Below are positions 42,435 through 52,169 of a stretch of 64,000 nucleotides of DNA, piece after piece. Under the pieces are notes generated by a model, which saw nothing but the letters and a program-made list of their open reading frames with translations, did not search any database and was not told where the DNA came from. Origin of the DNA: Nitrospirales bacterium. GTDB lineage: Bacteria > Nitrospirota > Nitrospiria > Nitrospirales > UBA8639. The first letter of the stretch is position 1; each line of letters opens with the position of its first letter. The stretch is from NCBI GenBank assembly GCA_021604005.1, contig BQIV01000001.1, positions 124,001 through 188,000 on the forward strand, read 5' to 3'. The translations under genes and the position numbers were made by a program.

Positions 42435-43730
42435 ATGAGACTGACACCCTCCTCATTCAAGACTTCCAAAGGGAGAAGTCGCATACGCGTGATAGGACTG
42501 CTGATCTTGATTACCGCGGTGGGGATCGGTGCCTATTGGTGGTTGACGGCAAAGCTATCGGTGCCCATGCCCCTGTATCAAACGGAAGGCATAGAAAAGA
42601 AAGCGGTCACAACCTTGCCACCGTCTCAGCCCTCCAAGACATCAGATAGCTCCGAAGAGAACAAGGTGGTAATGGTGAGTCCGCAAAAGCAACAACTGAT
42701 TGGGGTCAAGACGGAACCCGCCACGATTCGAGACCTGACGCACACGATCCGCACCGTAGGCCAGGTGGAAGTCGACGAAAGACGACTGACGCACATGCAC
42801 ACGAAATTAGATGGATGGGTCCAAGATCTGTACGTGAAGTTTACAGGTGAACAAGTCCGGAAAGACCAGAAACTATTTGAAATTTACAGCCCTGAGCTCG
42901 TATCCACCCAGGAAGAATATTTGTTGGCCTTAAAAGCCGTCAAATCCTTGGGGGACAGCGAATTCCCGGAAATTGCCCAAAACGCGAAGTCTTTGCTGGA
43001 AGTCACCCGCCAACGGTTTTCTCTGTGGGATATCACACCCGACCACATTCGAGATTTGGAACAGACCGGGGAAGTCCTCCGGACCTTGCCGTTGCATGCT
43101 CCTAGTTCCGGATATGTCTTGCAAATGGCCGTGCGGGAAGGCATGCATGTGACACCAGCTACGGAACTCTACACGTTAGCAGATTTATCGAGCGTGTGGG
43201 TCCTCGCAGATGTGTATGAATATGAAATTCCACTAGTTGAGCTAGGACAGGAAGCGACGATGACTCTGTCCTATTTCCCGGCTCAGGCCTTCACCGGCAA
43301 AGTGACCTATGTGTACCCCGTTCTGGAAACCAAAACTCGGACGGTGAAGGTTCGATTCGAGCTGCCCAATCCTGGATGGAAAATCAAACCCGGCATGTTT
43401 GCCAACGTGGACTTACAGATTCCTCGTGGCAAGCGACTCGTCGTTCCCACGACGGCGGTCCTTGATTCAGGAACGGAGCAACTCGTCTTTATTGATCAAG
43501 GCCAAGGGATGTTTGAGCCCCGTAAGGTCACGGTCGGCGTGCAGACCCGAGATGGGTACGAAATCGTCGACGGGATCACCACCGGGGAATTGGTGGTTAC
43601 GAGGGGCAACTTCCTAGTGGATTCGGAAAGCAACCTGAAAGCCGCCACGGAGATGATGATGCCGGGGATGGAAATGGGAAAGAAAGAGAAGACGGAACAA
43701 TCTGGTTCCATGCCGGGCATGCAACATTGA
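42435..43730 (+). CDS. cusB: CusB-like periplasmic adaptor
   Basis: 431 residues: N-terminal membrane anchor (about 20-37), a Ser/Thr/Pro linker, barrel-sandwich halves (L-D-G-W-V-Q-D-L-Y-V, L-H-A-P-S-S-G-Y-V-L), helical hairpin, beta-barrel and membrane-proximal domain (I-V-D-G-I-T-T-G-E-L-V-V). The linker region lacks the N-terminal Met triad known in E. coli CusB. Instead the C-terminal tail is Met-rich, M-M-M-P-G-M-E-M-G and S-M-P-G-M-Q-H, a likely Cu(I)/Ag(I) site. It joins CusA with CusC. Confidence 0.93.
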   Translation: MRLTPSSFKTSKGRSRIRVIGLLILITAVGIGAYWWLTAKLSVPMPLYQTEGIEKKAVTTLPPSQPSKTSDSSEENKVVMVSPQKQQLIGVKTEPATIRDLTHTIRTVGQVEVDERRLTHMHTKLDGWVQDLYVKFTGEQVRKDQKLFEIYSPELVSTQEEYLLALKAVKSLGDSEFPEIAQNAKSLLEVTRQRFSLWDITPDHIRDLEQTGEVLRTLPLHAPSSGYVLQMAVREGMHVTPATELYTLADLSSVWVLADVYEYEIPLVELGQEATMTLSYFPAQAFTGKVTYVYPVLETKTRTVKVRFELPNPGWKIKPGMFANVDLQIPRGKRLVVPTTAVLDSGTEQLVFIDQGQGMFEPRKVTVGVQTRDGYEIVDGITTGELVVTRGNFLVDSESNLKAATEMMMPGMEMGKKEKTEQSGSMPGMQH

Positions 43731-43746
43731 AGAAGGAATCCGTTTC

Positions 43747-46700
43747 GTGATTGAGAAAATCATCGAATACAGTGCGAGAAATCGATTTGTTGTCCTACTG
43801 CTGATCGTGTTTCTTGTTGCGTGGGGCGTCTGGGTCATGCGCGTGATGCCCTTGGATGCTATTCCAGATCTCTCCGATGTGCAAGTGATTATCTTCACGG
43901 AATGGCCAGGTCAGGCGCCGCAGCTCGTAGAAGATCAGGTGACCTATCCGATTGTCACGACGATGCTGGGAGCCCCCAAGGTTAAGGTGGTTCGGGGCTA
44001 TTCCTTTTTTGGACTCTCCTTTATCTATGTCATTTTTGAGGATGGCACTGACATGTACTGGGCTCGAAGCCGCATTTTGGAGTACATGAATGAAGCGATG
44101 AAAGTCTTGCCTGACGGCATCACGCCCACGCTTGGCCCAGATGCCACCGGCGTGGGATGGGGCTTTGAATATGCCGTCGTTGATCCCATAGGTCAGTTAG
44201 ATCTTGCAGAATTACGCACGCTGCAAGATTGGTATATCCGGTACTGGCTCAAGGCTGTCCCGGGCGTATCAGATGTGGCCAGCATTGGGGGATATGTACA
44301 GCAGTATCAGGTGAATGTAGAGCCCAATGCCATCCAAGCTTACAGCCTACCATTGGACAAAATCATGCACGCGATTCGCATGAGCAACAACGATGTGGGC
44401 GGTCGTGTGGTGGAATTCACTGGTCGGGAATACATGGTCTGGGGCCGGGGTTACGTCGAATCTGTGTCCGACCTCGAACAAGTGGCGGTGGGGACGGATG
44501 CGAACGGCACCCCCATCCTTCTCAAGGACATTGCGCGAGTGGAATTAGGGCCTGATCTTCGGAGAGGGCTCACCGAGCTGAATGGGACCGGTGAAGTGGT
44601 GGGTGGTATCGTCGTCGTCCGATTCGGGGAAAGCACCTTGGACGTCATTGAGCGCGTCAAGGCAAAGATCGAGGAGATCACTCCTGCTCTTCCGAAAGGC
44701 GTTGAAATCATTCCAACCTATGATCGATCGGATTTGATTCTCCGCTCGGTGGCGACACTCAAAGAAAAGCTAATTGAGGAAAGTATCATCGTGAGCCTGA
44801 TTACCATCATTTTTCTCTTTCACGTTCGCAGTGCCTTGGTTGCAATTCTTACGCTGCCGTTAGCCATTCTCATGGCCATTACCGCCATGTACTACCTGGG
44901 TGTCAGCTCCAATATCATGTCCCTGGGTGGAATCGCTATTGCTATTGGCGCCATGGTGGATGGAGCGATTGTGATGGTGGAAAACGCGCATAAGAAACTG
45001 GAGCGAGGCGGAAACGATGCCGATCGGGTCAGCCTCATCATTGAGGCCGCCAAAGAAGTCGGCAAACCCCTCTTCTTTTCGCTTCTGATCATCACGGTGT
45101 CCTTCTTGCCGGTGTTTACTCTAGAAGCGCAGGAAGGACGGCTCTTTCGGCCCTTAGCGTATACGAAGACCTTTTCCATGGGGTTTGCGGCGCTACTGTC
45201 GATCACCGTAGTTCCGCTCTTGATGGTGCTCTTGGTGCGAGGCCGTATTGCGAGTGAAGATAGGAATCCCCTCGCTCGTGTGCTGACCACCGGGTATCGC
45301 CCCATCGCACGATTCGTCTTTCGTTTCCGAAAGACGATGGTCATCCTTGCCGTTCTCGGGCTGGTCGCCACGTGGCCCGTCTTTACGAAGTTGGGGTCAG
45401 AGTTTATGCCTCCTTTGTATGAAGGCACGTTGATGTACATGCCGGTGACGTTGCCAGGCGCTTCTATCACTGAGATGCAGCGAGCCCTTCAAGTCACGGA
45501 TCGGATTATTGGGCAATTCCCCGAGGTGGAGAGTGTGTTTGGCAAAGCCGGTCGAGCCAGAACGGCGACCGATCCCGCACCACTCACTATGATCGAAACC
45601 ATTATTAATCTCAAGCCCGAAGATCAATGGCGACCAGGGATGACCGTCGAGCGCTTGGAGAATGAGTTAGATGAGGCGCTTCAGATTCCCGGACTGGCCA
45701 ATGCGTGGACCATGCCGATCAAAGGGCGGTTGGACATGCTCACGACAGGCATTCGCACCCCTCTCGGCATCAAAATTTTCGGCAGTGATTTGGATGAGAT
45801 TCAGCGCATTGGAGGAGAATTGGAGAATGCTCTTCGAGATGTTCCGGGAACCAGAAATATTTTCGCTGAACGAACGGGGGAGGGGTACTACGTCTATTTT
45901 AAAGTGAAACGGGAGGAAATCGCTCGATATGGATTGATGGTCAGTGATGTGGAGCAAGTTATCCAATCCGCGATTGGAGGAACCAATATTTCGACGACCA
46001 TCGAAGGACGAGAGCGGTTTCCGGTGAACCTCCGATACTCTCGTGCCTTTCGAAATACGCTAGAAGACCTCAAACGTGTGTTGGTCTCGACCTCGACCGG
46101 GCAACAGATTCCGATTACCCAACTGGCTGAGGTCAGTCTGGTGAAGGGTCCCACGGTCGTGAAAAGCGAAGGCTCGCTCTTAGTTGGGTATGTCTATGTC
46201 GACGTGGCTGGCCGTGACCTCGGCAGTTATGTGCAGGAAGCTCAACAAATCGTGGCCGAGCAAGTACCTATGCCTCAAGGCTATCACCTCAATTGGAGCG
46301 GGCAATATGAATATATGCAGCGAGCTAAAGCTCGTTTGATGTATGTGGTTCCTCTCACGATACTCATTGTGTTTCTCCTTCTGTATTTGAATTTTCAATC
46401 TATCGCGCGGAGCCTCATTGTCCTCCTGTCGGTCCCGTTTGCCGCGATCGGAGCCATCTGGTCACTGTACCTTCTCGAATATGACCTGAGCGTCGCCGTC
46501 TGGGTTGGGATTATTGCCTTGGTGGGAGTAGCTGCCGAGATCGGGATAATTATGATTGCCTATTTGGACCAGGCGTATGCACGAGGGCGCTCTGAAGGCC
46601 ACCTGACGACGATGAAAGATTTGATCGATACCGTCGTGGAAGGCAGTGTGAAGCGAGTACGTCCGATCACCATGACGGTTGGGTCGACGATTGCCGGGTT

Positions 46701-46926
46701 GCTTCCCATTATGTGGACCCATGGCAGTGGGGCCGATGTCACGAAGCGGATTGCGGCTCCGATGATTGGAGGCATGGTGACGACTTTACTGCTCACGCTC
46801 CTTGTTCTACCAGCGATTTACATCATATGGCGAGGATGGGGGTTAAAAAAAGAATCGGCCATGCCAGAGTTGAAAGAACACGTAGCGACTGAACACCAAA
46901 CATCGGAAGAAAGGAGTGGCGATTGA
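43747..46926 (+). CDS. cusA: CusA copper/silver RND pump
   Basis: 1059 residues, complete. TM1 (about 13-33) is followed by porter domain 1, TM2-6, porter domain 2 and TM7-12. TM4 has G-A-M-V-D-G-A-I-V-M-V-E-N-A-H, the Cu/Ag-type signature; TM10 region reads V-A-A-E-I-G-I-I-M-I-A-Y-L-D. It pumps Cu(I) or Ag(I) out of the periplasm with energy from protons. Start is GTG 43747 (no closer ATG). It is about as similar to the pump at 1-2193 as expected of paralogues. The TPR lipoprotein gene overlaps its stop. Confidence 0.95.
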   Translation: MIEKIIEYSARNRFVVLLLIVFLVAWGVWVMRVMPLDAIPDLSDVQVIIFTEWPGQAPQLVEDQVTYPIVTTMLGAPKVKVVRGYSFFGLSFIYVIFEDGTDMYWARSRILEYMNEAMKVLPDGITPTLGPDATGVGWGFEYAVVDPIGQLDLAELRTLQDWYIRYWLKAVPGVSDVASIGGYVQQYQVNVEPNAIQAYSLPLDKIMHAIRMSNNDVGGRVVEFTGREYMVWGRGYVESVSDLEQVAVGTDANGTPILLKDIARVELGPDLRRGLTELNGTGEVVGGIVVVRFGESTLDVIERVKAKIEEITPALPKGVEIIPTYDRSDLILRSVATLKEKLIEESIIVSLITIIFLFHVRSALVAILTLPLAILMAITAMYYLGVSSNIMSLGGIAIAIGAMVDGAIVMVENAHKKLERGGNDADRVSLIIEAAKEVGKPLFFSLLIITVSFLPVFTLEAQEGRLFRPLAYTKTFSMGFAALLSITVVPLLMVLLVRGRIASEDRNPLARVLTTGYRPIARFVFRFRKTMVILAVLGLVATWPVFTKLGSEFMPPLYEGTLMYMPVTLPGASITEMQRALQVTDRIIGQFPEVESVFGKAGRARTATDPAPLTMIETIINLKPEDQWRPGMTVERLENELDEALQIPGLANAWTMPIKGRLDMLTTGIRTPLGIKIFGSDLDEIQRIGGELENALRDVPGTRNIFAERTGEGYYVYFKVKREEIARYGLMVSDVEQVIQSAIGGTNISTTIEGRERFPVNLRYSRAFRNTLEDLKRVLVSTSTGQQIPITQLAEVSLVKGPTVVKSEGSLLVGYVYVDVAGRDLGSYVQEAQQIVAEQVPMPQGYHLNWSGQYEYMQRAKARLMYVVPLTILIVFLLLYLNFQSIARSLIVLLSVPFAAIGAIWSLYLLEYDLSVAVWVGIIALVGVAAEIGIIMIAYLDQAYARGRSEGHLTTMKDLIDTVVEGSVKRVRPITMTVGSTIAGLLPIMWTHGSGADVTKRIAAPMIGGMVTTLLLTLLVLPAIYIIWRGWGLKKESAMPELKEHVATEHQTSEERSGD

Positions 46927-47366
46927 TGATTCACAAGACGAGCACAGCTATCTTGATAGGGACGGCATTTTTATTCGCGGTGCTGGTGGCTGGAGGATGT
47001 GCCAGCCCATCGTCTTCCACCAAGGAAGCACCATTACCACCACCCGAGCACGCCAATTCTCTGGCCGCACAATTGATCATCAAAGGCAATCAACTGTTTG
47101 CTGAGCATCAGTGGACGGCAGCGATCGGAATATACGAAGAAGCCATCCAAGCCCAACCAGAACTTGCAGAAGCCCACTACAATTTGGGAGTGGTGCTCTA
47201 TCGGAAAGGCCCTGTGGCGGCAGCGCGGCCTCACTTTATTGAAGCAGCCAATTTGGCACCGGGTCATCCCGTGATTTGGAATGCTCCCCCGTTTCGAAAA
47301 TATGGCACGGTCGAATCAGCTTCTCCGGAACCCGCGACTGATGGGCACATGGGACATCAACATTAA
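46926..47366 (+). CDS. TPR lipoprotein of the cus operon
   Basis: 146 residues with a signal peptide and lipobox-like V-A-G-G-C near residue 25. Two tetratricopeptide repeats follow (G-N-Q-L-F-A-E-H-Q-W-T-A-A-I-G-I-Y and A-H-Y-N-L-G-V-V-L-Y-R-K-G). The C-terminus G-H-M-G-H-Q-H could bind copper. The ATG overlaps the cusA stop (TGATG), so the two are translationally coupled. It probably assists the efflux complex in the periplasm, though no homologue of known function is recognised. Confidence 0.8.
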   Translation: MIHKTSTAILIGTAFLFAVLVAGGCASPSSSTKEAPLPPPEHANSLAAQLIIKGNQLFAEHQWTAAIGIYEEAIQAQPELAEAHYNLGVVLYRKGPVAAARPHFIEAANLAPGHPVIWNAPPFRKYGTVESASPEPATDGHMGHQH

Positions 47367-47495
47367 GAGCAGAGATGAATCAGTTGACTTGTTCATTACC
47401 GACACTAATGCTGCTCGCTGTCGTGTTCTGGTCCGATCCCACACGGGATACCTAGACAAGGTAGTGGCTCTATTCCCCCTTAAGGAGAACGTACT

Positions 47496-48858
47496 GTGAC
47501 AATGTTAGCCGAAGATGTACAAGCACAAATCGACAGATTCAATGCCGGTATCCAGGAACGCAATCCCGCTGAGTATGAATTTCACCAGGCTGTTCAGGAA
47601 TTTACCGAGATGGTCATTCCCTATGTTCGATCACATCCGAAATATAGTGACGCACATATTCTGGAACGTATGACTGAGCCCGACCGGATTGTGATCTTCC
47701 GAGTATGCTGGGAAAACGATGAAGGAACCATCTGCTGCAACCGCGCTTGGCGTGTGCAATTCAATAATGCGATTGGTCCATATAAGGGTGGCATGCGCTT
47801 TCATCCCAATGTCACCCAGAGCGTGTTGAAATTTTTAGGCTTTGAACAAGTGTATAAAAATGCCTTAACCGGCTTGCCGATGGGGTGCCAAGGGCGGGAG
47901 TAACTTTAATCCTAAGGGCAAAAGCGACCGCGAAGTGATGCGTTTTTTCCAGTCGCTCATGACAGAACTGTCCCGTCATATCGGTGAGGATACCGATGTG
48001 CCTGCCGGCGACATCGGTGTTGGTGCCAGAGAGGTTAGCTATCTATTTGGGCAGTACAAACGCCTACAAAACCGTTTTGCAGGCGTTTTGACGGGAAAAG
48101 GGCTGGCTTTTGGCGGCAGCCTGATCCGCGCTGAGGCCACGGGCTACGGCGTGGTGTATTTCAGCAAACATATGTTGGCACGACGTCGTGAATCCCTTGC
48201 TCATAAAACCGCCCTCATTTCCGGTTCTGGGAACGTCGCGTTGTATTGTGCGGAAAAGTTGATCCAGGAAGGTGCCAAGGTATTGACCCTATCTGATTCC
48301 AGCGGATTTATCCATGACCCGGACGGTATTGACCAAAACAAACTGGCTTGGGTGATGGCCCTCAAACTGGAACGCCGAGGTCGGATCAGTGAATACACCG
48401 AACAATACCCGACAGCGACGTTTTATCCGGGCCAGCGTCCTTGGTTAGTCACGGCGGATTTAGCCTTCCCCTGTGCGACACAAAATGAACTGGATGGAGC
48501 AGACGCGAAGCAGTTGGTTACAAACGGCACTCAGCTCGTGGCTGAAGGTGCCAATATGCCTAGCACATTGGAGGCCGTCCATTATTTTCGTGAAACAGGT
48601 GTTTTGTTTGCGCCGGCCAAAGCGGCCAATGCGGGGGGCGTAGCGGTATCCGGTCTAGAACAAAGTCAAAATGCCCTTCGTCTCCCATGGACACGTGAAG
48701 ACGTGGATCGACGGTTACAGGACATCATGGCACATATCCATCAAGAGTGCGTTCGGTACGGTGAGGAGAATGACAGGCATATAGACTACGTCCGAGGTGC
48801 CAACATTGGCGGTTTTGTGAAGGTGGCCGATGCCATGCTGGCGTACGGCATCGCATAG
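47496..48858 (+). pseudogene. gdhA: NADP-type glutamate dehydrogenase, frameshifted
   Basis: Glutamate dehydrogenase converts 2-oxoglutarate and ammonium to glutamate. The first frame (47496-47903) has N-N-A-I-G-P-Y-K-G-G-M-R-F-H-P-N-V and L-T-G-L-P-M-G. It then goes out of frame, while the second frame resumes G-G-S-N-F-N-P-K-G-K-S and continues with D-V-P-A-G-D-I-G-V-G and S-G-S-G-N-V-A-L to 48858. The defect is in the G-rich sequence at about 47881-47896, explained by loss of two G or gain of one base. All other conserved segments are intact, so the lesion is recent or a sequencing error. Its role in a metal island is unclear. Confidence 0.85.
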
Positions 48859-49043
48859 GCACATAGCAAGGTGGTTGCAGAATAGTAGGTTTCGGTGTTG
48901 CAGACAACTAAGACGATGGACTTGTTGGTGACGGGCAATGACGTCGACCTGTCCTGTCAAGTTGTGATTTTTAGATGTGAGCGGGAATGTTTCTTCCTTC
49001 CGCCATCGAGCTAATGACGTTTGGAAATTTGCATCCATCGGAT

Positions 49044-49104
49044 AGATCTCTTTGTTTGATCAGACCGTGGTGGATCCCTCTCTTCGGGGAAAACTCTTTT
49101 TGAA
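49044..49104 (+). pseudogene. Degenerate copy of part of the 52.2 kb lipoprotein gene
   Basis: The sequence resembles 52266-52326, including a shared stretch GTGGATCCCTCTCTTCGGG. Translated it gives S-L-F-D-Q-T-V-V-D-P-S-L-R, versus S-L-F-D-R-A-L-V-D-P-S-L-R in the intact gene. No start or continuation remains. It lies just before copA and shows that this block was duplicated. Confidence 0.65.
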
Positions 49105-49113
49105 TTTTTTCTC

Positions 49114-49163
49114 TACAGATACTGTAATGGGATGAACGAAATACCGTCTTAGAAATGATTGAA
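49114..49163. repeat. 50-base upstream element, copy 1 (before copA)
   Basis: The 50 bases match 52064-52113 with few differences; the last 23 (ATACCGTCTTAGAAATGATTGAA, 49141-49163) are identical. In both places the element ends about 55-75 bases before a start codon (copA, and the lipoprotein gene at 52170). It is either a shared promoter/operator or the edge of a duplicated block. Confidence 0.65.
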
Positions 49164-49237
49164 AGAAGAGGGAGTGAGAGAAATATATCGGAAAACAAAC
49201 GTCGATATCTCACAAAATGAAAACTTGGAGGATGAAC

Positions 49238-51115
49238 ATGGACAGTCACAACAACAAAATAACCCGTCGTGCGTTACTGAAACGCGTCGGTACGCTCGGG
49301 CTGACGATGGCCATGGTACGCCTTCTTCCATCCTATGTCTGGGCAAGCGCCGCGACGACAGGGGCGACATCGACATCACAGTTGGACGGAACGGTCATTG
49401 AGTTACTGATTGATGAGACTCCGTTTCGAATTGGGGAGCAAACCGGGATGGCGAAGACCATCAACGGCACGTTGCCGGGTCCTTTGATCCGCCTGCAGGA
49501 AGGCCAAACCATCACCTTCAACGTCATCAATCGTTTGAAGGAAGATACCTCGATTCATTGGCATGGCTTGATTCTTCCGCCAGACATGGATGGCGTGCCC
49601 GGCGTCAGCTTCGCTGGTATCAAACCGGCCTCAACTTTTACCTACCGCTACCCGGTTCGGCAAAGCGGCACCTACTGGTACCACAGCCACTCCGGATCGC
49701 AGGAGCAATTGGGCGTCTACGGGCCAATCATTATCGATCCGATGGAGCCGGAGCCGTTTCAGTACACCCGTGACTATGTGGTAGTGCTCTCGGATTGGAC
49801 CTTCGAGTCGCCGGATGCGGTATTCGCCAATCTCAAAAAATTACCCAGCTACTATAACTTTCAGAAACGTGCTGCCCACGAGTTGTTTACCGACATAGGA
49901 CGAAAGGGTTTGTGGCCCACACTCCAGAATTACTTGATGTGGGACGGGATGCGGATGGACCCGACGGACTTCGCGGACGTTACCGGTTACGCGTATACTT
50001 ATTTGCTGAATGGTTTGTCACCCGCAAGCAACTGGACGGGACGCTTTCGTCCAGGCGACCGGGTTCGTCTGCGCGTCATCAATGCGGGCGCCATGACCTT
50101 CTTCGACGTCCGCCTGCCGGGTCTCCCTATGACGGTGGTACAAGCGGATGGACAAAACGTGCAGCCCGTCGTGGTGGACGAGTTTCGCATCGGACCGGCC
50201 GAAACCTACGATGTAATCGTCAATCCTACCGAGGATCGCGCCTACACTATATTTGCTGAGACGATGGATCGAAGCGGCTACGCACGCGGCACGTTGGCAC
50301 CGCGCACAGATATGAGTGCTCCGCTTCCCGAACGTCGTCCGAGGCCGCTCCGTACCATGGCTGATATGGGCATGAGCATGGAAGGGATGACCATGACCGG
50401 CATGGACATGGGAGGTATGGACAAGAATTCTTCCGATGACGGAATCCCCTCGACCCACCAGCGAATGACCATGCCCGGGAAACAGGAAACACAAGATACA
50501 CGGAACATGAACAAAATGTCAGATATTGCGATGGCTGATCCATATCACTCGACGATTCCTGGCGCCGAACCTGTCAGGCATGGCCCCGACGATCACGGAA
50601 CCGGCAACCAATCCGTAGCGGAGTATTCGTGGAATCAAAGTGGTGAACCCGGGAGAGGACTGGAAGATAGCAATCGACGCGTGTTGGTGTACACCGATTT
50701 GAAAAGCCTTGCCCCCTATCCCGACCAACGGGCGCCACAACGGGAAATCGAACTCCACCTCACAGGCCACATGGAGCGCTATATGTGGTCGTTCGACGGG
50801 AAGAAGTTTTCGGAGGCCAAAGAGCCCATTCGTTTTCGGTATGGCGAGCGTCTGCGCCTGACCTTCGTAAACGACACCATGATGGAGCATCCCTTACATC
50901 TACACGGCATGTGGATGCACCTTGAGAACGGCACGGGTGCCTACCTGCCGCGTAAGCACACGGTGGTCGTCAAGCCGGCGGAACGACTCTCCGTTGCGAT
51001 CACTGCGGACGCGCCAGGACGTTGGGCGTTTCACTGCCATTTGCTCCTTCATATGGAAGCGGGGATGTTCCGGATCGTCGAGGTGACTGACAGGGAAACG
51101 GAGATGCGATCATGA
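49238..51115 (+). CDS. copA: CopA/PcoA-type multicopper oxidase
   Basis: 625 residues from ATG 49238, six bases after ggagg. The N-terminus has a twin-arginine signal (T-R-R-A-L-L-K-R-V-G). Type 2/3 copper ligands are in S-I-H-W-H-G and Y-W-Y-H-S-H-S-G; the type 1 and remaining type 3 ligands in H-P-L-H-L-H-G and H-C-H-L-L-L-H-M-E-A-G-M. A Met-rich segment (about 380-405, M-G-M-S-M-E-G-M-T-M-T-G-M-D-M) binds extra copper. The enzyme oxidises Cu(I) to less toxic Cu(II) in the periplasm. copB overlaps its stop. Confidence 0.95.
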   Translation: MDSHNNKITRRALLKRVGTLGLTMAMVRLLPSYVWASAATTGATSTSQLDGTVIELLIDETPFRIGEQTGMAKTINGTLPGPLIRLQEGQTITFNVINRLKEDTSIHWHGLILPPDMDGVPGVSFAGIKPASTFTYRYPVRQSGTYWYHSHSGSQEQLGVYGPIIIDPMEPEPFQYTRDYVVVLSDWTFESPDAVFANLKKLPSYYNFQKRAAHELFTDIGRKGLWPTLQNYLMWDGMRMDPTDFADVTGYAYTYLLNGLSPASNWTGRFRPGDRVRLRVINAGAMTFFDVRLPGLPMTVVQADGQNVQPVVVDEFRIGPAETYDVIVNPTEDRAYTIFAETMDRSGYARGTLAPRTDMSAPLPERRPRPLRTMADMGMSMEGMTMTGMDMGGMDKNSSDDGIPSTHQRMTMPGKQETQDTRNMNKMSDIAMADPYHSTIPGAEPVRHGPDDHGTGNQSVAEYSWNQSGEPGRGLEDSNRRVLVYTDLKSLAPYPDQRAPQREIELHLTGHMERYMWSFDGKKFSEAKEPIRFRYGERLRLTFVNDTMMEHPLHLHGMWMHLENGTGAYLPRKHTVVVKPAERLSVAITADAPGRWAFHCHLLLHMEAGMFRIVEVTDRETEMRS

Positions 51116-52020
51116 GCGCGCCCATTCGAACCGTTCTTTTGCTGGCCTTGCTAAGTTTCCTGAGCGTGGGACTCGATGCGGTGGTTGCTTCCGCCCAGAC
51201 GATCCCCCTGGCATCGACCTCCTTGGGGATACCTACTCACACGACTCCCACGATGTATGCAGAGATGCAGCCGGGGACACCATCGGGTGCATCCACAGAC
51301 AAGGCAGAAACATTTCCACATGTATCCCCCCCACTTGACTGGCCCAGTCCGGTCGACGATGAGCAGAACCACTTCTTTTTTCTCGCTGACGTCCTTGAAT
51401 ACCGTCCGAAAACAGGCGGGTCAGGAAGTGGCAACGACTACCGATGGGACATCGAAGGCTGGTACGGCGGGGACTACAACCGCCTCTGGTTTAAAAGCGA
51501 GGGGCAGCAGAACAGCGCCTTTAAAGCGGATTACGACGTTGATTCTCAACTACTCTACGGACGTTTCTTTCAACAATATTACGACTTTCAAGTCGGCGGT
51601 CGCCTCGAAACGCAGTCGTTTGAGGATCGTAATGTGACACGGGGGCTGGCGGTGATCGGACTACAAGGACTGGTTCCCTATAACTACGAAGTCGAGTCCG
51701 CTCTTTTCGTGAGTCATCGCGGCCACGTGTCCGCGCGCTTAACGGGGACCAAAGACCTGTTCTTGAGTCAACGACTGATCCTCCAGCTTCGCTTTGAAAC
51801 CAACGCGGCCATACAACGCGTCAAAAAATTCACGACCGGCTCTGGGCTCAACAACGTCGAAGGGGGCGCGCGCCTGCGCTATGAAATTCGACGGGAGTTT
51901 GCCCCCTACGTGGGAGTTTCCCTGGACAGAAGTTTTGGCGAGACCGCGACACTCGTACGGCAGGAGGACGGAGACACGAGTCAGATTCGATTCGTGGTGG
52001 GAGTCCGGCTATGGTTCTAA
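51112..52020 (+). CDS. copB: CopB/PcoB outer-membrane copper resistance protein
   Basis: 302 residues; the start overlaps the copA stop (ATGA). After the signal peptide a short linker leads to the CopB domain: D-V-L-E-Y-R, a repeated alternation of hydrophobic and polar residues as in a 12-strand barrel, and the terminal aromatic residue F after V-G-V-R-L-W. The Met/His-rich N-terminal part typical of CopB is short (M-Y-A-E-M-Q). It may bind copper at the outer membrane. The co-occurrence with copA is characteristic. Confidence 0.93.
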   Translation: MSAPIRTVLLLALLSFLSVGLDAVVASAQTIPLASTSLGIPTHTTPTMYAEMQPGTPSGASTDKAETFPHVSPPLDWPSPVDDEQNHFFFLADVLEYRPKTGGSGSGNDYRWDIEGWYGGDYNRLWFKSEGQQNSAFKADYDVDSQLLYGRFFQQYYDFQVGGRLETQSFEDRNVTRGLAVIGLQGLVPYNYEVESALFVSHRGHVSARLTGTKDLFLSQRLILQLRFETNAAIQRVKKFTTGSGLNNVEGGARLRYEIRREFAPYVGVSLDRSFGETATLVRQEDGDTSQIRFVVGVRLWF

Positions 52021-52063
52021 ATGCGAAAAAAAGGTCCTATCGAGTGTTTTTATCTATGGCTGC

Positions 52064-52113
52064 TACGGAGACTGTAATGCGACGAAGGCAATACCGTCTT
52101 AGAAATGATTGAA
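52064..52113. repeat. 50-base upstream element, copy 2 (before lipoprotein gene)
   Basis: It pairs with 49114-49163; the shared 23-base core lies at 52091-52113. See the copy 1 entry for the comparison. The following start codon is at 52170, a spacing close to that at copA, which favours a functional upstream element. Confidence 0.65.
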
Positions 52114-52169
52114 TCTGCTAAAAACCAAAAATCTTTGAGCACGTCAAGCTAGGAAGGAAAGGGAGGCGT

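Noticed and set aside
44892-45470. 192-codon open frame on the minus strand inside cusA
   Set aside because: It is a shadow of the strongly conserved cusA frame; repetitive Met/Ser/Arg composition reflects reverse reading of membrane-helix codons.
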